Assembly: GCF_002776525.5 (NCBI RefSeq)
Contig: NC_045436.1
Location: 7,045,918-7,109,917, forward strand
Length of the DNA stretch: 64,000 nucleotides
Direction: 5' to 3'
Source of the DNA: Piliocolobus tephrosceles
Taxonomy: Eukaryota; Chordata; Mammalia; Primates; Cercopithecidae
The notes beneath the pieces were generated by a model. It saw only the letters and a program-made list of their open reading frames with translations. It did no database searches and had not been told where the DNA came from. A program made the translations under genes and the position numbers. Shown here in pieces: positions 23,046-36,899 of the stretch (within the stretch, counting starts at the first letter, position 1; each line of letters opens with the position of its first letter).

Positions 23046-24063
23046 TTGGAGATTTAGAAAAAAAGAAAGGTTTTGTTTTTGTTTTTTTTTTCCCCAGTAG
23101 AAAAAACTGATGAAAGGAGGTCAGAACCAGACACTTCGTTCTCCAAAGCCACAAGGCAGTTCCACCTTCTTTTACATGTCTTCTACATGGATTCTGTAGG
23201 AAAGCACAAGGTAGATCTATAGATTACTTTAAAGGCAAGGCTGATTTTTGGCCTTAACTGTCTTTCAAAACACATTCGGATACACAGCCATCCCTGGAAC
23301 ATAACAAATGAAGCAACCATTCAGGTTTCAAGCCTGTGACCCGCGGGTCCTTGGTCTACTTGCTGGTACAGGTAGGCAAAGACTCATGGAAGTTTCGAAT
23401 GTGAAAGAAAAATGTGGCACACCGAAAATATTTATATTATATATTTAGTCCATAAATTTTCAGTATCAACAAAGCAAATGACTACTGCTGTATTCTTTTC
23501 ACACATCCTCCCTCTAGGTGCTTCCTTTTAAGAATTCCCCTTTGTATTTCGGGAAAGACGGGTGGAGGAGGACACAAGATAATTTGCTCTTTTCTGCACC
23601 CCTTAGTGATGGACCTGGACTCTCAGGCCTCTGAGGACGGGCCTCACTCATATGTAGTATTGTTGTACGGTTCATCCCTCCCATCTAGATCAGGAAGGAA
23701 TGGCATCTTTTTGGAATTCTATCTTCAGGCCGTTGCCTCATCTGCTTATCTAGCAACATTCTGGGCACCCCTCCATCCCTTCTGTTACCTTATTTTTCCT
23801 TTTTCCTCCCCCTTCCCCAACACCTCTCTTGGATAAAGTCTAAGAGTATGCACATCAGAGTACGTGTAACAGGAAAACAACAATCAAGAACTAGCTGTGA
23901 TGAATTCACTTCTAACAGATGCCATGAAAATACAAGACTTTAATAAACTTTCTAGGCATAGGTGACTTAATGTGTAAATTGTCCTCATTAGAAGTGTAAA
24001 TTCTAGGCCATGTGAATCACTGCATTCCCACTGCGTGGCTCACAGCAGGCTCTTTTTCTGTGT

Positions 24064-24357
24064 TTTTGGATACAGGGTCTCACTCCATCACCCAGGCTGG
24101 AATGCACTGGCGCAATCACAGCTTGGCTCACTGTAGCCTCAACTTCCCGGGCTTGGGTGATCCTCCCACCTCAGCCTCCCAAGTAGCTGAGACTACAGGT
24201 GCACCCCAACCACACCCGGCTAATTTTTCTATGTTTTGTAGAGGCGGGGTTTCACCATGTTGCTCAGGCTGGCCTTGAACTCCTGACCTAAAGTGATCTG
24301 ACTGCCTCGGCCTCCTAACCTGCTGGGATTACAGGCATGAGTCACTGTGCCTGGTCA
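24064..24357 (-). mobile_element. Alu (AluJ-like)
   Basis: Diverged reverse-complement Alu (GGGTCTCACTCCATCACCCA at the left, GTGCCTGGTC at the right) with almost no remaining tail. Confidence 0.88.
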
Positions 24358-24591
24358 AAGCAGCGTCTTAACATCTGTTATATAAAATGATCAAATGTAC
24401 TTTTGGTGGCCTTAGTATATCCTCTACGTGTTTACAGCTTTTGAAGAAATTCTACAAGTAATATAGAGACCATCTTTTGAGAAAGAAGCAAAAGTGAGTA
24501 AAACCTCATTTTATACCACCCTCCCCCTGTCCTTCACTCATCTGTTCCTCTCCCCTCCCATGTATTCTAACTATGGACAGTAGTATTCACA

Positions 24592-24820
24592 ATAACTACC
24601 GTTTATTATGTGCTGAAAACGGCTAAGCATTTAATGTGAATTAACCAGTTTAATTTTCACCACCCTGTGGGGTAACAGGTACATTATTATCTTCCCCTAT
24701 TTCACAAATGAGGCAACTGAGACACGAGAAATTAGGTAACTTTCCTAAGAACAAAGTGCTAGCAGTGGCAAAGAGGAAGTTCCAACCAGGTAGTCTGACA
24801 CCAAAATCCATATTCTAAAT
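24592..24820 (-). mobile_element. MIR
   Basis: TACCGTTTATTATGTGCTG, ACAAATGAGGCAACTGAGAC and a downstream GGTAGTCTGACACC follow reverse-complement MIR. Confidence 0.8.
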
Positions 24821-26187
24821 AAATGTTACAGTTACAACTCAGAAGAACCAGAACTGTGTACCTGTGTAAGGTGGACTGGAAGCATCATCTGTTTATAGAT
24901 TGGTCAAGGAATTTACTGGAATAAAAAAAATCAGACTAAACAACGTGGAAATCGTTAAGTTCCAACACTGACAGTTAAAGGAAATAAGATAAATACCCGA
25001 ATGAATTTAAAATACTTATGTGATTACACAGCTTCATAAATGAGAGTACCTTATATAAACTAAAGGAAGCTTTAATGCTGTCATCTGTTCTAAAAAATCC
25101 AAAGTTTGGAAAACCAGTGGGTAAGAGAGTAGAACTAGGGATAAAACCAGGAAAAATAAAAACAAGTAAGTTTGAAAAAAACAGAAACCAAAAAGCCCCA
25201 AAGACCAGAAGCAGCTGAGTGGATGTACAAATGTTGGACGAGAAATATCTGCTGAGTAGTAGTTCCCAAGAAGGCCGCTCATTTACAAATGAGGTCTAAG
25301 GAGTCTATGTACCTGTCCCGCTGAGACACGGAATAAGATTAATTCCAAGTTTGCTTCCTTTTACCATCAGGCTGACTCTCGTAAACACAGAGAAGTAACA
25401 AAGGCAAACCAAGTTGGTTATACAGACATCAGGTAGCTCAGAAAGGAAGGTCAAATCTGTTTCACTGTGTACAAGCAGTTGTTGATGTGTATGGCTATAA
25501 ACTACTCACATTGTTTCTGCTGTCAACAACGGGCTTGGGGGGGAGCATATTAAATAGTACCGTCTAATATTTTCACCGGGCTACTGGCTTGAATCCTCGG
25601 TACAGCGTAGACATCAGCTGCGTACATCATAAAATATAGACATATTCTTCACTATGACAATTACTGTGAAGTCCTTGGAGTAGAGGGCAGATTTTTAGTT
25701 AGCATTGAGCATTTCATAGCACTTCCGAACACGGACTTAAAAAATGACTCACATTAGTATCTCATTAAAGTTGTAAGTAGGTATCATTCAGATTAGTCAA
25801 GTACCAATTCCTGCAGGATGACAGAAAAGCTACAGTCTGCAAATAAGTACATATTAAATCCACTTATTCCAATCAGCAACTGTTTAAATCAGCATGCAAG
25901 CTGCATACCCACTGATTTGGTGTTCCTTAATTGGTGTTCATTGCACTGTTTTATTACTGATTACCATATCATAAAGGATTATGACAGTGATAGAAGTTTA
26001 AACACCATAAAACAATGACATTTTCTTAAGTGTTTACTCAAGACTCCTTAAAATATGTTCTCTTTTGCCACAGAATTATCAGATTATGGGCAAGCTCAAA
26101 AAAAATTATTTCCTATTTAGGAAAGTCAATTAATTTGCATTTTACCAACTAGTAAGTGAGGTGGTGTCAGCAAAAAAAAAGTTTTTT

Positions 26188-26380
26188 TGTGTGTGTTTGT
26201 GTGTGTGTTTGTATGTGTGTGTGTGTTTGTGTGTGTGTGTGTTTGGGTGTGTGTGTTTGTATGTGTGTTTGTGTGTGTGTGTGTATGTGTGTTTTGTGTG
26301 TTTGTATGTGTGTGTGTGTTTGTGTGTGTGTCTGTGTTTGTGTGTGTGTGTGTGTGTGTTTGTATGTGTGTGTGTGCACA
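26188..26380 (+). repeat. Compound GT/GTTT/GTAT repeat, about 190 bp
   Basis: GT dinucleotides with regularly spaced GTTTGT and GTATGT interruptions. The transcript strand is CA-rich. It gives apparent reading frames in several frames, which are artefacts. Confidence 0.95.
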
Positions 26381-28117
26381 CGTGATTTAAAGGGATCTGC
26401 TCCCCTACAATTGGTAATACTTTTTCAAAAATTTGCTTCAAATAAATTGTTTTTGAAACTTTGCATATTGTATTCTTTCTATTCTTTTTACAGTTTGGAA
26501 ACTTGATGTAAAAATTATCTGAATAAATACACTGCCTCTTACATGCACCTACTCAAGCAAAATACCATACTTCAATTTGGAACAGTATTTATACCAAGGC
26601 ATTCCAAACGAGTGAAACAATATTTTTTCCTGATTTAAGTCAGCCCAGAAAAATCCAGATTCTATGGAAAAGGTACTTTGAGATAAATCACATTTTATAA
26701 AGTCAGCACTGCTGAAAGAGTGCCTTTATAAGCTGCAGAGCTTTGTAGAGATGACTGGTAGAACAGAATTTGGTATTTTCCTTCAATTTAGGATTTCATG
26801 CCTGACTATGGACGACACACACATAATGGAAGTAACAGTGGAACACTCAACGTCCAGACGGCTGGCTCACTGATTTGGGATGTGCACAGCCTATGCAAAG
26901 AGATGCCTTGTGTGCTGTGTGATGGATGGGTTTTGTGGTAGCCTTTGCATGTGGGATGATTTCATTCACTGAACCACAAACATACACATGTTAGTAATGC
27001 ATCCCCTTTATTTTTTATTCCTTGTGTGAGTTTATTGAATGACACAAGCAAAAAACACATTTTAGGATTTCCTATATTTAAGAAATCAGGTAAATTTTAG
27101 TATTCCGATTTGGTAATGAAACTAGTCAGAGACAGCTCTTAACATTAATTTAAAAAACTATAATACAACTATACTAGGTGAATATTTGGCTATTTAAGGT
27201 TTTGGAAAAATGAAGTTGGTTATAACAATGATTAGAGTGGTGTCTGCATAGTGTTAACAAATCCAATCACAGGAAGCCATAACAATGATCTACAGGTTTG
27301 GGCAATATCAATAGGTATAATTTTTGGCCTATAATTGCCACTTTTGTCTATTCACAACATTTAATGTTTAAGAAAAATTTCTAGACTAAAACTTTAAAGT
27401 ATGAAAAATATAATGGGTCTTTCTCATGTCAGTTTTCTTGACCATATCCGGAAAATAATAAACAAGACTGAACAATCCTTTTAACTTACCTAGGATACAT
27501 TACAATTTATTTTATGAAAATAGTAAACAAATGGCTATTCTCAAAGGTGATTTATATAGAAAGTAATTTTTCTTTATTTGTAGGTGAGAGTATGCAAGGA
27601 TGTTTACCACTTGTATACACTTTTCTCAGCCTTTTCTCATGAGCTGATGTTGGTGACACAAATAATCTACCCACTTTCTGTAAGTGTTTTCCATTGGCCA
27701 ATGTCTACACAGATTCCAGCCTACTAATTTCCAATGACAGAAAAACGGGACATTAATTTAAATTTTGGAAGGAGGTGGGCAGAGGGTTCAATAGCTCACA
27801 ATGTTCTTAAATCTTCCATAGTATAAACTGATTTTCCTCAAACTATTTTTTACTGTTGTAATTGTTGTTTTTTTATTTTGGCAAACTACAAGTTCTGTTA
27901 TCAGCTATCATTTAAAATTTCCTGGATAAAAAAAGTGGTACTTTATTAAGACATCACTGGCATTATTGTTTTTGCATCTGTTTCTATGACAATTCAATCT
28001 TTTGTAACAGGGACATAGATATTAATTTATTTTCATTACATAAAATTAATTTTCATCTATTCCACTATACACATACACACAAGAACAATTAAAAAATAAT
28101 TCAGGAGGCAGGACAGT

Positions 28118-28145
28118 CTATCTAGGGCTTAAGAGCGTAGGCTTG
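28118..28145 (+). mobile_element. MIR, left fragment split by an Alu
   Basis: GGGCTTAAGAGCGTAGGCTT corresponds to the tRNA-like head of MIR. The remainder resumes at 28448. Confidence 0.75.
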
Positions 28146-28447
28146 AGCCGGGCGTGGTGGCTCACGGCGTAATCCCAGCACTTTGGGAGGTCGAGGCTGG
28201 CAGATCACGAGGTCAGGAGATTGAGACCATCCTGGCTAACATGGTGAAACCCCATCTCTACTAAACATACAAAAAAATTAGCCAGGTGTGGTGGCGGGCA
28301 CCTGTAGTCCCAGCTACTCAGNNNNNNNNNNNNNNNNNNNNNNNNNNNNNNNNNNNNNNNNNNNNNNNNNNNNNNNNNNNNNNNNNNNNNNNNNNNNNNN
28401 NNNNNNNNNNNNNNNNNNNNNAAAAAAAAAAAAAAAAAAAAAAAAAA
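28146..28447 (+). mobile_element. Alu inserted in a MIR, with a 100-N gap
   Basis: The Alu body runs from GCCGGGCGTGGTGGCTC to CCCAGCTACTCAG, then N, then an A tail. The flanks AAGAGCGTAGGCTTG and AGAGTGTGGGCTTGG are the target-site duplication, which lies in MIR sequence. Confidence 0.9.
28322..28421. other. Assembly gap, 100 N
   Basis: Exactly 100 N, so the true length is probably unknown. It replaces the right half of an Alu. Confidence 0.99.
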
Positions 28448-28661
28448 GAGTGTGGGCTTGGAAATTGCTCACACAGGTCTGGAGTCTGATTTTGTTGCTT
28501 ACTAGCTGTGCCTTCACAGAAAAGTTACATAACCTTTCGGAGCCTCAGTTTCTTCGACGGCGATTTTACTAGTTTCTAGCTGAGAATTAGATAACATAAT
28601 TAATGTAGAACAGTTTGCATTGTGCCTTAGCAAATAGTAAATGCTCAATAAATATTAAATA
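28448..28661 (+). mobile_element. MIR, right fragment
   Basis: TTGTTGCTTACTAGCTGTG, GGAGCCTCAGTTTCTTC and TAGTAAATGCTCAATAAATA follow the forward MIR consensus and continue the fragment at 28118. Confidence 0.85.
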
Positions 28662-29671
28662 TTATCAATTCATCTTACTAATAGGGATAGTTTAAAAAGG
28701 ACACACTCATGAGGCAACTGGTATTTTTTAAGCAACTATGAAGAAGAAAAAGTCTGGCTTTGAGGAAAGAAATGTGCGATGGGCAATGATTTGGTTTCAT
28801 AAGCCCCAGGGTCCATTGTGCCGCATAGCAGCAGGATAAGCCCCTGTACTCTGCCTCCCTAAGCTGTCCTCCTTTTGCTGAGAACTTTCTTTATACGAAC
28901 TGGCTTGTTCCCAGAGTAGGGACAACTCCATTTTGGAGTCTGGAAGTTTTCTTCGTCCTTGTCTCTCATGAACCCGCTGCTGGTGAGATGCACAATTCCT
29001 GGTCAGCATGGAGTTCAGCTTTTTGGACTAAAGAACACATCACAATTTGCCCTTGTATATTTTCTGCTCCCTCACTAGTGATTTTAGTTGAGCAAGATAA
29101 ATTAGTATTTTCTTAAAAAGTGAAGGTACTCACACAAATATTCATATACTCCACTCACAGATTCAGAAATACAAGCCATGTACTTACAATAACTATTTGG
29201 AAACTAAGACATTCGAATATCATATTTTACATGCATATCCTTATCCTTACATTGTGAATTTGCTAAAGCTTTTTCATTATGAAATACACTGAGCAGACAG
29301 CATATATATTGCTAACTTTTCATAGCAGAACGGTATACGTTTATGTGTCACCATTCTTAAACACAGGAGGAAGCCCACCCTTGGCTGAGACAATCCCTTC
29401 CAGTAGCTGTGGGTGGCACACAAACATGTAGTCATAATTGCACATCTAGACTTTTACTATGTGGTTTGTTCCTACAGTGGTCACAATTCAGAGGACAACG
29501 CTTTTAGGGGCAGGAAAGAGTTAGAGTAAGTGAAATAACCACCTAGTTTCCTCTCTGCATTTTATGGCAGCTATATGGTGATTTTTTCCTTATCTCTACC
29601 AATGTATTGCAGTGGATTACTCACATACATAACAATCACTACTGGGGACTCATCTTAAAAGTCAAGGTCGG

Positions 29672-29950
29672 GGCCGGGTGCACTGGCTCACGCCTGTAAT
29701 CCCAGCACATTGGGAGGCTGAGGTGGGCGGATCAGGAGGTCAGGAGCTACAGACCATCCCGGCTAACACGGCAGAACCCCGTCTTAACTAAAAATACAAA
29801 AAAAATCAGCCAGGCCTGGTGGCGGGCACCTGTAGTCCCAGCTGCTCGGGAGGCTAAGGCAGGAGAATTGCTTGAACCCAGAGGCAGAGCTTGCAGTGAG
29901 CCGAGATCGTGCCACTGCACTCCAGCCTGGGCGACAGAGCAAGACTGTCT

Positions 29951-29985
<35 letters not shown>
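29672..29985 (+). mobile_element. AluY ending at an assembly gap
   Basis: Starts GGCCGGGTGCACTGGCTCAC. The tail is more than 30 A and then meets N, so the true end and target duplication are hidden. Confidence 0.92.
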
Positions 29986-30085
29986 NNNNNNNNNNNNNNN
30001 NNNNNNNNNNNNNNNNNNNNNNNNNNNNNNNNNNNNNNNNNNNNNNNNNNNNNNNNNNNNNNNNNNNNNNNNNNNNNNNNNNNNN
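29986..30085. other. Assembly gap, 100 N
   Basis: Exactly 100 N directly after a long Alu A tail. Confidence 0.99.
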
Positions 30086-33000
30086 GGGGCTGCAGGCGAG
30101 CTCCACAGGCAGATGGCTTTACCCACCCATGCTTAAAGTTCAAGACTTTTCTAAAAGAGGTGTTGACAAATCAGAACAACTAGGCATAGTTGTGATGCAA
30201 ATTGACCAATTTGCAATGTAGATTACCCTAAAAACTAATTTAGTATATAAGAAAAATTAAGCTCTGTTGTTAAAGGAAGACATTATATCACATTTAGATA
30301 TAGTAGATTCCCCACCAACATAATTATTTACTAATTTCATTCAACCAACAGAGCTTAATGGAAAAGCAGCTGGCAAAGTATTCACATTGATGGACCTCCT
30401 TTGACTGCTCCTTAATTTATCCAAGGCACATGCCTGTTAAATCCCAGAAATGATAGTCATATTTCAGACAGCCGGTTTCCAGCTTCATTAAAGGGCCACT
30501 CAAAAAAGAGAGGGTCACTGAACTTATCATGAAGAGCAACAGACAAAAATTGGCTCCAGTCACACCCTCATCTGCAAATACGTTACATATGAAGGCTGCA
30601 GGAAGGCCGTGCCTCTGTATGGATAGACACCATAACCAAACTTGCACTTTAAAATAGGGAGGTGGAAGAGGAACTGTTTTAAGATGAAAAGAGGCTATTT
30701 TCAACTTGTCACATTCAAGAAATGGCAAAGATAAATTCTGCCATTGAAAGGATACCAACACACCATGTGCAAAGGGATAATCATACTTCTTAAAATTGTG
30801 GGCTTAATTTCTCTACCCTTACATTAGACTGAATGAAAAGTCCCCAACATTTCATTTACTCCACTAGGTAATAAGGATCTCAGCATATAAGGAAAATTAC
30901 TTCAAATCCTCATAAACATCTCACGAGCTGCCTTTCACTCTCCAGTTACCTGGCTTACTTTTGGGAAGAATGTGGCATCCTTATAATCTGGAACTTGAGA
31001 TAATCTTTCTCTTCCTTGTTGATATCGTGAAATAGCTGACAACACATTATTTTGCACCTGGTTTCACTCTCAAATGCCTTGGATCTAAACTTTTCAATAA
31101 AAGGCTTCTGATGAACTTGGCAAGCAGAAGAAGCATTTTCCATCTTCATTTCTGGTTAAATTGTATATTCAGTCAATTGAGCTTTAAAACCTCCAATATA
31201 CTAGGTTTTGGTGGAAATTAAGATCGTAGATGGTTTTTAAAAGATACAAATTAATGAGGTGTTCCAAATGGAAAAAAGATACTCTAGTATATCAGTAAAG
31301 GAACAAAATGTCAAGTTTCTAATGAAATAGTATAGTACAAATTTGACATATAACTTACTTGGCTTTTATTCAGATACCATGTCTCTCAATAAACTTTTTA
31401 AAAAACAACTATATTGGTTTAAGATGGGACATGTGGTTTCAGGAAGAAAAATGGAAACCACAGGCATGAATACATGCATATATTCGTATTTTAAGTTTCT
31501 GGCCTGGCATATAACTGTAACTAAAATTAATGGATTCAAAAATTTCCTTGAGATAACAATGATAATTTATAAGTTGTTTCCCTAAGACACAGAGCCACTA
31601 CACAGTAAACTATTTTGAGACTTAAAAGAACTAGTTAGCAAACCACTAAGTTCACGGTGGGAAACAAACGCAAGGTACGGGGAAAGGAAGGAATCGGGTG
31701 TGCCAAGCCTGAAGAAATCAGGCAGATTTCAATGACATCTAACTCATCAAAAAACAATACAAATCCTCACAGTTTCTTATGTATTGTTCCAGTCGAGAAA
31801 AATCACAACGGGTTTAACTCTCCATTCTTTCTGAAACAGCTGCTTCTAATGCCAGTGGGCCTGCCTTCCAGTGGGCCCTGCAGGAGAAAACTTAATTTGT
31901 CAGGAGCTATTGGGACTCAAGTTAGACCACAGGAGGTAGACTGGAAAGAAATTCCTGCACAAGCAAACACCACAGTATAGAATTCGTGTATCGTATGACC
32001 CTAAACAAGCATGTGAAGCGTATTTCTTTGAAAGAACTCTAAATTCTCATCCTTATAGGCTACGTGTAAATTACTTCAGTGGGAAACGTATGTTAAATCC
32101 AGATGTATTCACCCACAAAGCAGTTATTTACATTCAGAATTGAGTCTCAGAAGGCCTAAAAAATGTTCCTTTTCTAAAGTATGGAAAAAAAAAAACCCTA
32201 ACGTTTCCCAAAACAACACACCTGTCCCAGAAATTTACCTCTTAGTAGCACTGGTACTGCCATCTGATAAGAAACCACGCAGCTTTACTGATGACTATGC
32301 TGTTGTCTCTTTTTTGTGAGGATAAATTATGGCATGAACGATAGGGTGGAGAAAAAGGGAACTCAAGGCCTGATGTCAATAGTGAGAGCTGTTTATCCCT
32401 ATACTTACTCCTACTGTTAAGGACAGAAACCGAAGCCTTGGGAAATTATTTAGTGGAAAATAAATCACCAGCATGATTGGAGATCACATATCCACATGGC
32501 CCTTGGGACTACGACTTTTCCTGACAGTTACGCAGCAAGTCAGGTGTAGAAGTCAGTGGGGAGTCTCACCCACTTCTTTGAGGATGTAATCGGTAATCTG
32601 AGTTGTAGATGTAATTCTAACGGGACTTTTGGAGACATCGTATGACTCGCCCAGGAAGGTGAAGGAGATAAGGAAGGAGGGACGCTATAAGGTTACATTT
32701 GTAACACACTTCACAAGAAGTTGGTAGAAGAGTCCAAATTAGTAACACCTTTGAGGCTCTATAGTATACAGACTGTAACAGTAGAAATGGAATTATTTGA
32801 TAAAACCTTGGCATGCAGTATTTAAGGCTAAACTATGATAGAAACACAGAGTGAAACTTACTAAAGTTTCAAATTTAGGTCACTAAATTGGTTTTTGTTG
32901 GTTGATTACTCTCTCACTCAACAGGCTGTGGAGCACTGAGCCAAAGACAAATTTGGCTCAAAGTGCAGCTCTACCATTGCTCTCAATGCTGGCTGCAAGG

Positions 33001-33270
33001 AAGCAGAACCCCAAGCTCCATGTCCTTTTTTTGATGAAATTGGTATATGTAAAGAAAAGCAAATACGAAAGAATGATTTGAAGGACAGACAAATTGCAAC
33101 ATCAGAATAAACCTTATCTTTGTAGTAGTTTAAAAAATATTGAAACAGTAGAGAACACTGACAACCAAACAAAACAGGGCCTCCACCTTTTAGAAAGGTC
33201 ACAGAAACCAGGCATGCATTTGTAGATAAGAGATTAAGTGACCTCTTCTTGTAAAAATTACAAGACTGAA

Positions 33271-33568
33271 GCCGGGCACGGTGGCTGAAGCCTGTAATCC
33301 CAGCACTTTGGAGGCCGAGACGGGCGGATGACGAGGTCAGGAGATCGCGACCATCCTGGCTAACACGGTGAAACCCTGTCTCTACTAAAAAATACAAAAA
33401 ACTAGCCGGGCGAGGTGGCGGTGCCTGTAGTCCCAGCTACTCGGGAGACTGAGGCAGGAGAATGGTATAAACCTGGGAGGCGGAGCTTGCAGTGAGCTGA
33501 GATCCGGCCACTGCACTCCAGCCCGGGCAACAGAGCGAGACTCCGTCTCAAAAAAAAAAAAAAAAAAA
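33271..33568 (+). mobile_element. AluY, Old World monkey-type variant
   Basis: GTGGCTGAAGCCTGTAATCC, AAACTAGCCGGGCGAGG and GAGATCCGGCCACTGC. The target site AAAATTACAAGACTGA is present on both sides. Confidence 0.95.
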
Positions 33569-34217
33569 TTACAAGACTGAGGGGATTACAGAGGCTAAAG
33601 ACTATATAAAACTGTTAACTGAAGAAACTAGACTAAAATGAGAAAAACAGTATTGAAAGGCCCCCAAAGGATATTGTTATCTCAACGGAAGAAACAGACA
33701 CCTAAATCAGCTCGGTTCTCAGAACATGGGCGATACTCCTGAGCTCTGAAGGGGGCTTTCTATGACTCTCTCAGGGATCTCTGTCCCCTCTGTCCATCAA
33801 ATTTCTTATTATTGAGAATCACTGGGACTTGCAGCGCAGGAGGGACCTCAAGAAGTTCTCGTTCTGCAAGCTTCACAGGAGGTTTTTCAGCCTGTCAATT
33901 TAGGAGACTTTTCCTTGGATTTCCAGGGCCAATCAAGTCAGTTTAGGAGAATCTCCCCCTCAACTCCATGCCTGCTGCCTCCTTGGTGACCCACTCTCCA
34001 CTGTGAATGACAGATCACGAGGCATCTATGTCCAGACTATTCATGTGTCAGGAAGTAGAGGGGATTAGTTCTCCTTGTATCCAGCATGCACTCCTGTTTT
34101 TCTGGAATTAGCCTCGGCTAATTCCTCTGCCTAGAGACAAGATTTAGCAGGGAGGAATTAGTCACAGTCAGTTTGTTATGAATTTCAGTCCAGAGACTAG
34201 CATCAGCAACAAGAAGA

Positions 34218-34420
34218 AACATCTATAGGGTGTTTACTGCATGCCAGGCACTGTGCTAAGCGCTTTTCCACATGACCTGGCACATTTAATACCCTCAGGA
34301 ACTCTACAAGGTAGTTACTGTTTTCATTCCCACTTTATAGATGAGGAAACTGAGGCACAGCAGGCTTAAGTAATTTCCCAAGATCATACAGACATGAAGT
34401 GACAGAGCTGGAACCAGGGG
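34218..34420 (-). mobile_element. MIR
   Basis: GCATGCCAGGCACTGTGCTA, TATAGATGAGGAAACTGAGG and GTGACAGAGCTGGAACC: a well-preserved reverse-complement MIR. Confidence 0.88.
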
Positions 34421-34589
34421 GGAATCCAGGATTATGGGTCTGAAATTTACTAATGTGGGAGGCCCTCTTTAAGAAAAACAATATCAAACTATAAATATGA
34501 AATTGGTATAAAAGGATGTAGAATGAGAAAAACCACAACAAAACATTATTTTTCAGTTAATACCACAAGTATCAGAGAAACCATATGCA

Positions 34590-34887
34590 TTTTTTTTTTT
34601 TTTTTTTTGAGATGGAGTCTCGCTCTGTCACCAGGCTGGAGTGCAGTGGGGCAATCTCAGTTCACTGCAACCTCTGACTCCCTGGTTCAAGCTATTCTCC
34701 TGCCTCAGCCTCCTGAGCAGCTGGGATAACAGGCATGCACCACCATGCCCAGCTAATTTTTGTACTTTTAGTAGAGATAGGGTTTCACCACGTTAGCCAG
34801 GATGGTCCTGATCTCCTGACCTCATGATCTACCCGCCTTGGCCTCCCAAAGTGCTGGGATTACAGGCATGAGCAACTGTGCCTGGCC
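34590..34887 (-). mobile_element. Alu (AluS/Y-like)
   Basis: A T run of 19 then a reverse-complement Alu. The flanks CCATATGCAT and CCATATACAT are the target duplication. Confidence 0.93.
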
Positions 34888-36899
34888 CCATATACATTTT
34901 TTCATTCAGTGCTTGCCATGGCTCTAATGAACATTTTTCCTATATTTTTGGGCTATAATTACTCTTTAATTGCCTCTTTATATGACAATGATTTTTGTAA
35001 TATTTTCTATAGAGAGTATAGAAAGATAATGCAGTCTATATTCTGTGCGATAGTTTACTTTTCATTATTGATAAAACTATCAGTAGTAGTCCAATTGACT
35101 TCCAAATTTGTTACTGGTAATGTCATGTAAATTTGTGCCATTATTGTCAAGTTTGGAAAGGCTTTTTTTTCATTGTGTAATAAACTGATCTTAAATATGC
35201 TGAGTTGATAATACTCATTAACTATTTTATTGTGATGTCCGCATAGTAGAATATTTTGAGTTTTATGTTAACTTTGCAATGTCAGTATTTCATGTCACAT
35301 AAACAAGACTTTCTGGTGCACTCATGTGATTCAGTGATACGCTGGGATGCGTAACACATGTGATTTCACACACCGTTGAACTTAATATTTGCAGTACTGC
35401 TACGGAGTTATACCCTACAAATACAGGAATTCTGATAAATACTCAAAGGAGAAATACTCATCTAAAAGGAAAAGCGATGGCATGTTTATAATTATATAAA
35501 CTCTATTATCAAGTACACGCCTGGTAGGAGAAAACTTCTGCTTTAATTAGGCATTTTAGGTATCTGATGACATGAGGAATTTTCCAGACTAGCTTCTATT
35601 TCCATACATTTCAAACCTTATTTCTCCTCCAATACCTACTTGCTTCTGGTGCAAAGCTCCACAGGACAAAGTCATATCTTCATCTAATTACTCCCTGACC
35701 CTGTACTTTCGTGTCACTAGGTGAGTCAGTGGAAGGTAGGAAGATTCCTAGGTGGCTAGCAGTAACAACCAGAGAGAGAAGTGATTTCACACCTCATATG
35801 CATATCCCATTAAATCTAAACTCAATGTACCCCCAGATCAAATTCTCCTTATCGGAATTCTCACAATGCCCACAGCCACCCCAATGCCATCCTGCACGAG
35901 GAAAAGTGTGGTGAAAAGGAAGTTGGAGTCTGAAGAGTCAGAAGTCAGCTGATTTGCAAGTTTTATATTAACATATGACACCTGAACCCACGGTGTCCCC
36001 TTGTGGGATCTTAGGAGGGGCCAGTGCAAATGAGACCCTGACATTCATGCTTCACCAGCTTCACAGTAAACCTGTCTCTGGTAAGGTCAGGGACACTGGT
36101 AGTTGGGCGCAGGGTCGCCTTTCGTCACCACTACCAACCACTGACTGACGTGAAGCCAAATGCCTCCCAGAACAGCCATTTGTGGGCATGATGTAGTGTC
36201 CTATATCCACTGTTAACGGAAATTATCAACAAAATGCGACTGAAAATCTAAAAAGACATTTTTAGAATTACATGTTGTTTTATTTTGGATATGATGCTCA
36301 ATTTGGGAAACACTGCAAAAGTGCCGAAGAATACTGAGTTTTGCAATTCAAGTGAAGCATTTATCAGAGCGGTCATTTTATTTTCAAATTTGTCACCTAC
36401 TTTTTAACAATTAAAATACTATTCTTTCACCATTATCTGAGATAAGAATTAGAACACCAAGCCTAAGCTTGTCTGTATCAGTAAAAGTTTTGATCTTTCT
36501 CTCTTTCCGCCCCATATTGTTTCCGAAATACCTCCCCAGCTGTGTGCATTTCATTTTCAGTTTCTAATCTTCAGCATCCCAAAGCCCAGGAGCAACCCTG
36601 GTGTTTAACAGAGGATGCTGAGTACTGCATGTGTAAGTTTTGTCTGAGCAAACAAAGCCTGTCTTTGTGATCATTAATGATCTCATTTCCCAATGTACTG
36701 AGAATTAGAATAAAAACAAATAGCTGGTCTTTTGTAGTTTAAAGGAATTAGGATGTCCCCTAGGCTACATTTCCATTTGAATTGCCTAAAAGTACATGAA
36801 AATCAATGTAGCTCAATAAACAACTCTGTGCTTGAGACATTACTAGAAGAAAAATAGATCAATATCGTCCACCTTTCTTTCATCATAAAACCAGCGCTC

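Noticed and set aside
26188..26380. Possible CRISPR-like regular array
   Set aside because: The period is that of a GT microsatellite, there are no unique spacers, and the genome is a primate one.
26142..26506. Several frames rich in Cys/Val or His/Thr
   Set aside because: Translation of the GT/GTTT microsatellite in different frames.
28118..28145. tRNA-like sequence
   Set aside because: It is the tRNA-derived head of a MIR SINE without a complete cloverleaf.
29747..30221. Frames of about 100-120 codons containing long X runs
   Set aside because: They are Alu sequence plus 100 N and have no biological support.
32918..33397. Minus-strand open frame of 159 codons
   Set aside because: Its start is antisense Alu sequence (33271-33397) running into unique intron, with no family motif.
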